From Paragemmobacter ruber (GTDB lineage: Bacteria; Pseudomonadota; Alphaproteobacteria; Rhodobacterales; Rhodobacteraceae), in NCBI RefSeq assembly GCF_009908315.1, contig NZ_JAAATW010000003.1:434001-498000 (forward strand): a DNA stretch of 64,000 nucleotides, written 5' to 3'. Below, piece after piece: positions 59,496 through 64,000 of this stretch (the stretch's first letter is position 1; every line of letters begins with the position of its first letter). The notes beneath the pieces are model-generated. The model ran no database searches. It was not told the origin of the DNA and was given only the letters and a program-made list of their open reading frames with translations. Position numbers and translations under genes: made by a program.

Positions 59496-59924
59496 ATGGA
59501 TATCCGCGCCTTGACGCCAACCTATGCCGTGTCCCCGCAGATCGACCCTGCCGATCTGCCCGCGATCAAGGCGGCCGGATATGCGGTGATCATCGACAAC
59601 CGCCCCGATGGCGAGATCCCGCCCGACCTGCACACCGAAGTGATGCGCCGCGCGGCCGAGGCGGCGGGTCTGACCTTCGTCGCCAATCCGGTGATCAGCG
59701 GGGCGCTGACCATGGACAACGTCACCGCCCAGCGGGCGGCGATCGACGCGGCCAGCGGCCCGGTCTTCGCCTATTGCGCCAGCGGGAACCGCTCCTCCGT
59801 GGTCTGGGCGCTGGCCCATGCGGGGCGGCTGCCCACGGATGATCTGATCGGCATCCCGGCGCGCTTCGGCTATCAGCTGGAACATCTGCGCCAAACGCTG
59901 AACGGGCTCGCCCAGCAGGGCTGA
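59496..59924 (+). CDS. TIGR01244 (DUF442) beta-lactamase-hydrolase-like phosphatase/sulfurtransferase
   Basis: 142 residues. The pattern AVSPQIDPADLPAIKAAGYAVIIDNRPDGE followed by PVFAYCASGNRSSVVWA is the TIGR01244 signature, with the reactive cysteine in YCASGNRS. The fold is that of dual-specificity phosphatases and rhodaneses. Family members are linked with sulfide handling in some bacteria. It is divergent from the DksA-type gene. Confidence 0.85.
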   Translation: MDIRALTPTYAVSPQIDPADLPAIKAAGYAVIIDNRPDGEIPPDLHTEVMRRAAEAAGLTFVANPVISGALTMDNVTAQRAAIDAASGPVFAYCASGNRSSVVWALAHAGRLPTDDLIGIPARFGYQLEHLRQTLNGLAQQG

Positions 59925-59946
59925 CAGCGTTCCGCCCGCCCGGGGA

Positions 59947-60852
59947 TCAGCGCCGCTCCACCCGCGCGGGCACGGGTGCGGCGGGCAAGGCGGGCGCCTC
60001 CGCCTCGGCCACCAGCCGGATTGCGCGCAAACTGCCGTTGCGGCCCAGCTTTCCCGTCGCCACCCGGCGCCCATCCAGCCCCTCGATGAAGACGCGCGCA
60101 ATATCGGCGCGCGGCAGCGCAAGGTCTTGGCCCACCTGCAACTCCATCACCGCGCCCAGCGGCAGCGTCAGCCGGATCAGCACGGCCTCAAGCCGCGCCT
60201 CGGCCCCGCCCACCTGCTGCGCCAGCGCCGCCGTGAAATCCCCATCCGCCACCACGGGCGCCAGCATCCCGCCCACCGCCCGCCCCTCCGGGAACGCCAG
60301 CAGCACCGCGCCCTGCCGGGCGCCCGCCGCGATGTCCACCTCGGCCGCCAGCAGGCGGTAAGGCACATCCTCCAGCAGCAGCGACAGCCCCCGCGCCCCG
60401 TCCACCGTGGCGGCAAAGCGGAAGCCGCGCGCCAGATCGGACAGCCCCGCCTCATTCGCCCCCGCCTCAAGCGCCGTCAGCGCGCGATCCAGAACCGGGG
60501 CCAGCAGCGCAGCATCGGTCCGCGTCGGGCGGCGTGCGCCGCCGCGATCGGCCGGGGTGATGACACCGGTCGTCATCGCCTCGACCATGCCCGCCATCAG
60601 GGCCGCGTCCAGCACGGCCACACCCGTGGCCTCCCCCGCCCCTTCATCCAGCGCGCAGATAAGCGCCATTTCGGGCAGCATCTCGGCCAGTTCGCCCAGA
60701 CTGCGGCGTTCCAGCCGAAACCCCGTGATCCGCAGGGGAACCCCCATCTCGTCCTGCACCGCCCGTGCAAGGGCAAGCGACCAGATCCGCTCCGCCGCTT
60801 CCGAATCCATCGCCAGCAACGCGTCCGCGCGCTTCATCCGAACCAAGGCCAT
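59947..60852 (-). CDS. FliM-like SpoA-domain protein
   Basis: About 301 residues from ATG 60852 (a GTG at 60867 is an alternative). The C-terminal 80 residues form a SpoA (surface presentation/FliM-N) domain: LIRLTLPLGAVMELQVGQDLALPRADIARVFIEGLDGRRVATGKLGRNGSLRAIRL. The middle part resembles the FliM CheC-like core. The N-terminus has ADALLA near residue 12, which only vaguely resembles the CheY-binding EIDALL motif. It lies 56 bases downstream of the sensor kinase, same strand. No flagellar export or rod genes are near. Confidence 0.72.
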   Translation of the reverse strand: MALVRMKRADALLAMDSEAAERIWSLALARAVQDEMGVPLRITGFRLERRSLGELAEMLPEMALICALDEGAGEATGVAVLDAALMAGMVEAMTTGVITPADRGGARRPTRTDAALLAPVLDRALTALEAGANEAGLSDLARGFRFAATVDGARGLSLLLEDVPYRLLAAEVDIAAGARQGAVLLAFPEGRAVGGMLAPVVADGDFTAALAQQVGGAEARLEAVLIRLTLPLGAVMELQVGQDLALPRADIARVFIEGLDGRRVATGKLGRNGSLRAIRLVAEAEAPALPAAPVPARVERR

Positions 60853-60908
60853 TCGCCGATCCCGCACCTGTTTTCGCCACAGCTTCGGTCAGAACCGCCA
60901 AGAAAAGG

Positions 60909-63596
60909 TTAAGCCGCCTTCTGTTCCAGTCGCAGCGGCAAGGTCACCCGAAAGGCCGCGCCGCCCTGCCCCGGCAAATAGCCGATGGTCCCGCCCAGAT
61001 TGGCCATCACCTCGCGGCAGATCGCAAGGCCAAGCCCCGCCCCGCCGGCCCGCGTCTGATCGGTCAGGCGCGCGAACTTCTCAAAGATGATCGCCTGGCT
61101 CTCCTTCGGGATCCCCGATCCGTTGTCCGCGAAATCCACCGACACCCGCCCCGCCCGCTGCCGCACCGTGATCTTCAACTCGGGCGCTGCAGCATCACAA
61201 TATTTCCGCGCGTTCGAGATCAGGTTGATGAACACCTGCACCAGACGGTCGGCATCGGTCCGCACGAACAGGTTTTCCGATGGCAGATCGCGATGGATGA
61301 TGAAGATGCGTTCGGGCCGCGTATGGCTCGCCGCCGCCAGCGCCCTGTCGATCAACTGCTGCAGGTTCGCCAGCCCAAGGTTCAACTGCACCGATCCGTT
61401 TTCAAGCACGCTCAGATCCAAGAGATCGTCCAAGAGCCGCGTCAGGCGGATCGCCTCGTCATGGATGATGCGCCCGTAATGCGCCACCATCTCGGGCGGC
61501 AGATCGCCCTCGGTCAGGATTTCCGAAAAAGCGCGGATGGATGTCATCGGCGTGCGCAGCTCATGGCTGATCTGGCTCAGGAAGGCATCCTTCTGCACCG
61601 AAAGCTGGGTCAGCTTTTCGTTCGCCTCGCGCAACTGGCGCGCGGTGCGGGTCAGTTCCTCGCGCTGGCTTTCCAGTTCGGCCGAATACTCCATGATCTG
61701 GGCCGTCTCATTGGCCACCGCCATCAGATCCTCGACCGAAACCGTCGCCCGCCCGACGATCTGGCTGATCATGGCATGGGCCGTCGCGGCCCCCACCGAT
61801 CCGGCCAGCCGCCGCTCCAGCCCCGCCACGAAATCGGGCGTCGCATCGGGCAGATAGCCCTCCTTGCCCTGCGCCCGCGCCTCGGCGGCAAAGACCGCCA
61901 GCGCCGCCTCCTTGCCAAGGATGCGCTGCGTCATCACCAAAAGCGCCTCGGGCTCCGCCCGCCCCCGCGCCCATCCCTGCGGCCCGGCCGTCTCGGTGTC
62001 AAAGACGTTGACGAAAGCCGCGCCCTGCATCCGTTCCACCGGCCCGGGGAATGTGAACAGCGACACCACGCAGAAGCCGGCCGTATTCAACGCCAGCGAC
62101 CAGATCAGCGCATGCAGCAGGGGATCCATCCCCTCCACCCCGAACAGCGCCTGCGGCCGCAGCCAGCCGATCCCTGCCGGGCCCTGTTCGAACACCGCCA
62201 CCGACAAGGCCGCCCCCGGCCCCAAAGATGGCAGATAAAGCGTATAGGCCCAGACGACAAACCCCGTCACCAGCCCCACCACCGCCCCGGCTCGCGTCGC
62301 CCCCCGCCAGTAGAGCCCGCCCACCAGCACCGGCAGAACCTGCGCCACACCCACAAAGGCGATCAGCCCGATCGACGCCAGCGCCGTCGATCCCCCTGAC
62401 AGCCGATAGTAAAGATAGCCCAGCGTCAGCACCGCCACGATGGCCAACCGCCGCGACAGGATCACGATCCGCCGCACATCCCCCGACATCGCCGCCTTGG
62501 GCCGCAGCCGCAGCCAGATGGGCATCACCACATGGTTCGACACCATGGTCGCCAGCGCGATGCTTTCCACGATCACCATCGACGTGGCGCTGGAAAAGCC
62601 GCCCAGAAAGGCCAGCATCGCCAGCGCGCCCTGCCCTTCGGCCAGGGGCAGCGTCAGCATGAACATGTCGGGGTTGGATCCTTCGGGCATCCGCTCCAGC
62701 CCCATCACCGCGATCGGCACGATGAACAGGCTCATCAGCATCAGGTAAAGCGGGAAGGCCCAGCTTGCCCGCGCCATGTGGCGCTCTTCCCCGTCCTCCA
62801 CGATCATCACCTGAAACATGCGCGGCAGGCAGATCACCGCCGCGCCTGCCACGAAGATCAGCCCCGCCCATCGCCCCGGCATCAATTCCCAATCCGCGAT
62901 GGCCGAGGCGTCGATCCGCGCCATCATCTCTCCCGGCCCGCCAGCCAGCCCCCAGACGACAAAGATCCCCACCGCCAGCAGTGCCGCCAGCTTCACCACC
63001 GCCTCCACCGCGATGGCCAGCACCACGCCGTGATGCTGCTCCTTTGCGTCCAGATTGCGCGTGCCGAACAGAATGGTGAACAGCGCCAACCCCCCCGCCA
63101 CCCAGATCGCGGTGGAATCGCGGTCCGGCAGCGCCCAGCCTTCGGGCGTCTCGCTGGCGAAGACGCCAAAGGACAGGGTCACCGATTGCAGTTGCAGCGC
63201 GATATAGGGCGTCGCCGCGACCACCGCGATGACCGTCACCACCACGCCCAGCAGGTTCGACTTGCCAAACCGGGATGAGATCAGGTCGGCAATCGACGTC
63301 ACCCGCTGCTGCCGCCCGATCACCACCAACTTGCGCAGCAAAAGCCACCACCCCACGAAGACCAGTGTGGGGCCCAGATAGATGGTCACGAACTCCAGCC
63401 CCGACCGCGCCGCATAGCCCACCGCGCCGTAAAAGGTCCACGCCGTGCAATAGATCGACAGCGACAGCGTATAAATCAGCGGCGACCGCAGCCACCCGAT
63501 CCGCCCCATCGAAGCCCGCCGTTCGGCCACGAAGGCCACGGCGAAGAGAAACGCCACATAGGCTAGACAGGACAGGACCAGCAGATCAAAGGGCAT
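60909..63596 (-). CDS. Na+/solute symporter-like sensor histidine kinase
   Basis: 895 residues. The first about 500 form a 12-13-helix sodium/solute symporter (SSS) domain, beginning LLVLSCLAYVAFLFAVAFVAERRA. A linker and coiled coil (about 520-660) precede the kinase: H678 in SQISHELRTPMTS, N-box NLISNARKYC, G1 DNGSGIP, G2 GAGLGLAI. No PAS domain was evident. CbrA and related kinases share this plan and sense nutrients. It follows a response regulator and small membrane protein and precedes the FliM-like gene. Confidence 0.93.
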   Translation of the reverse strand: MPFDLLVLSCLAYVAFLFAVAFVAERRASMGRIGWLRSPLIYTLSLSIYCTAWTFYGAVGYAARSGLEFVTIYLGPTLVFVGWWLLLRKLVVIGRQQRVTSIADLISSRFGKSNLLGVVVTVIAVVAATPYIALQLQSVTLSFGVFASETPEGWALPDRDSTAIWVAGGLALFTILFGTRNLDAKEQHHGVVLAIAVEAVVKLAALLAVGIFVVWGLAGGPGEMMARIDASAIADWELMPGRWAGLIFVAGAAVICLPRMFQVMIVEDGEERHMARASWAFPLYLMLMSLFIVPIAVMGLERMPEGSNPDMFMLTLPLAEGQGALAMLAFLGGFSSATSMVIVESIALATMVSNHVVMPIWLRLRPKAAMSGDVRRIVILSRRLAIVAVLTLGYLYYRLSGGSTALASIGLIAFVGVAQVLPVLVGGLYWRGATRAGAVVGLVTGFVVWAYTLYLPSLGPGAALSVAVFEQGPAGIGWLRPQALFGVEGMDPLLHALIWSLALNTAGFCVVSLFTFPGPVERMQGAAFVNVFDTETAGPQGWARGRAEPEALLVMTQRILGKEAALAVFAAEARAQGKEGYLPDATPDFVAGLERRLAGSVGAATAHAMISQIVGRATVSVEDLMAVANETAQIMEYSAELESQREELTRTARQLREANEKLTQLSVQKDAFLSQISHELRTPMTSIRAFSEILTEGDLPPEMVAHYGRIIHDEAIRLTRLLDDLLDLSVLENGSVQLNLGLANLQQLIDRALAAASHTRPERIFIIHRDLPSENLFVRTDADRLVQVFINLISNARKYCDAAAPELKITVRQRAGRVSVDFADNGSGIPKESQAIIFEKFARLTDQTRAGGAGLGLAICREVMANLGGTIGYLPGQGGAAFRVTLPLRLEQKAA

Positions 63597-63599
63597 CGT

Positions 63600-63866
63600 C
63601 TAGCGCTCCTCGCCCTCATCGCCCGCGCTATCCTCGGCCAACCCCGGCGCCATCAGCGCGGCCACAAGGACCAGCACGATCCAGACCGCGAACAGATACA
63701 GACCATCGGTCGCGGTGTCGGCCTCGGCGGTTTCACCCGGCGACCACAGGATCGGCAGCAGAAACAGGAACAACCCCAGCACCGGCAACATCCGCGCCCC
63801 GTCGCGCAGACGCCGCTTGCGATAGCTGCCGCGCTTCAGGAACAGGGGCGCCCGCGTGCGTTTCAT
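63600..63866 (-). CDS. Small two-helix membrane protein in the sensor operon
   Basis: 88 residues. A very basic N-terminus (KRTRAPLFLKRGSYRKRRLRDG) is followed by two helices (about 27-42 and 56-73) and an acidic tail. It sits between response regulator and kinase, overlapping the former by four bases (ATGA) and only three bases from the latter, so it probably belongs to the same signalling unit. Function unknown. Confidence 0.8.
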   Translation of the reverse strand: MKRTRAPLFLKRGSYRKRRLRDGARMLPVLGLFLFLLPILWSPGETAEADTATDGLYLFAVWIVLVLVAALMAPGLAEDSAGDEGEER

Positions 63867-64000
63867 CGTGCCAGCAACGCGCGCACCGAAGCCAGCATGT
63901 CGGCATTCGAAAAGGGCTTGGTCATGAACCGGTCCACACCCGCCTGCTCCGCCGCCTCGCGGTCGCGCCCCTGACCCTTGGCCGTCAGCATCAGCACCGG
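63863..64000 (-). CDS. Response regulator receiver domain (5' end beyond window)
   Basis: The last 45 residues of a CheY-like receiver are visible: PVLMLTAKGQGRDREAAEQAG, then MTKPFSNADML. They contain the conserved switch threonine and the lysine of the TKPF loop. No output domain follows before the stop, so it is a single-domain regulator or one whose extra domain is N-terminal. Its stop overlaps the start of the small membrane gene. Confidence 0.85.
   Translation of the reverse strand, partial: PVLMLTAKGQGRDREAAEQAGVDRFMTKPFSNADMLASVRALLAR

Overview
This is a chromosomal stretch from a GC-rich alphaproteobacterium of the Rhodobacteraceae (Rhodobacter/Roseobacter group). The evidence is the gene content: a DddP-type DMSP lyase, a yajC-secD-secF-Mth938-ccmABCDG run, a GapR nucleoid protein, a heterotetrameric soxBDAG sarcosine oxidase, and several families typical of that group (DUF3445, DUF1223, DUF1289). 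No phage, insertion sequence, CRISPR array or plasmid functions were seen. The window is almost entirely core-type chromosome.

Layout. 1-773: 3' part of a heme-dependent N-demethylase-like gene. 905-5935: dddP, a ferredoxin/CDGSH protein, purB, a small secreted protein and an isolated FliG-like switch protein. 6141-11264: an EamA exporter, a DUF1223 protein, aconitase and its terminator. 11265-17624 (minus): cytochrome c maturation ccmGDCBA, an Mth938 protein and SecF-SecD-YajC, read from right to left. 17805-18450: a frameshifted methyltransferase pseudogene. 18633-25867: serS, a TspO-like protein, the der-bamB-yfgM-like operon and a membrane-anchored RTX protein. 25879-33417: an Atm1-type ABC exporter, a LysM protein, a LOG-family protein, RarD, FeSOD and a membrane glycosyltransferase. 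33792-38948 (minus): soxBDAG. 39181-41128: ccmI-ruvX-DUF1289. 41435-48736: a dioxygenase-like protein, a Bcr/CflA exporter, dusA, a secreted phytase-like protein, a DUF1624 protein and a B12/heme-domain regulator. 48760-52105: two regulators divergent from creatinase. 52168-59924: an RTX protein, tRNA-Thr(TGT), an iron-type ABC permease, a degenerate sulfotransferase-like protein, gapR, a FadJ-like protein with a decayed dehydrogenase half, a DksA-type protein and a TIGR01244 protein. 59947-64000 (minus): response regulator (cut by the window end), small membrane protein, transporter-sensor kinase fusion and a FliM-like protein.

Functional themes. One theme is use of small osmolytes: DddP cleaves DMSP, creatinase yields sarcosine from creatine, and SoxBDAG oxidises sarcosine to glycine plus a one-carbon unit. 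DddP and creatinase share the M24 pita-bread fold, and each keeps its known active-site residues. A second theme is envelope and secretion: Sec accessory proteins, BamB, Ccm, and LysM and RTX proteins. The flagellar switch proteins FliG and FliM appear only as two isolated, divergent homologues, one with a hairpin over its ribosome binding site and the other downstream of a sensor kinase.

The non-coding DNA holds several repeated structures that the genes do not explain. These are a dispersed intergenic repeat family (five loci), a 47-bp element present twice, a tandem pair of 22-bp palindromes at the start of ccmA, and probable regulator sites upstream of acnA and creatinase. No clear wholly new multi-gene system was found. 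The repeats and the orphan switch proteins are the best leads. All similarity statements are from recognition of motifs by eye; no database search was possible.
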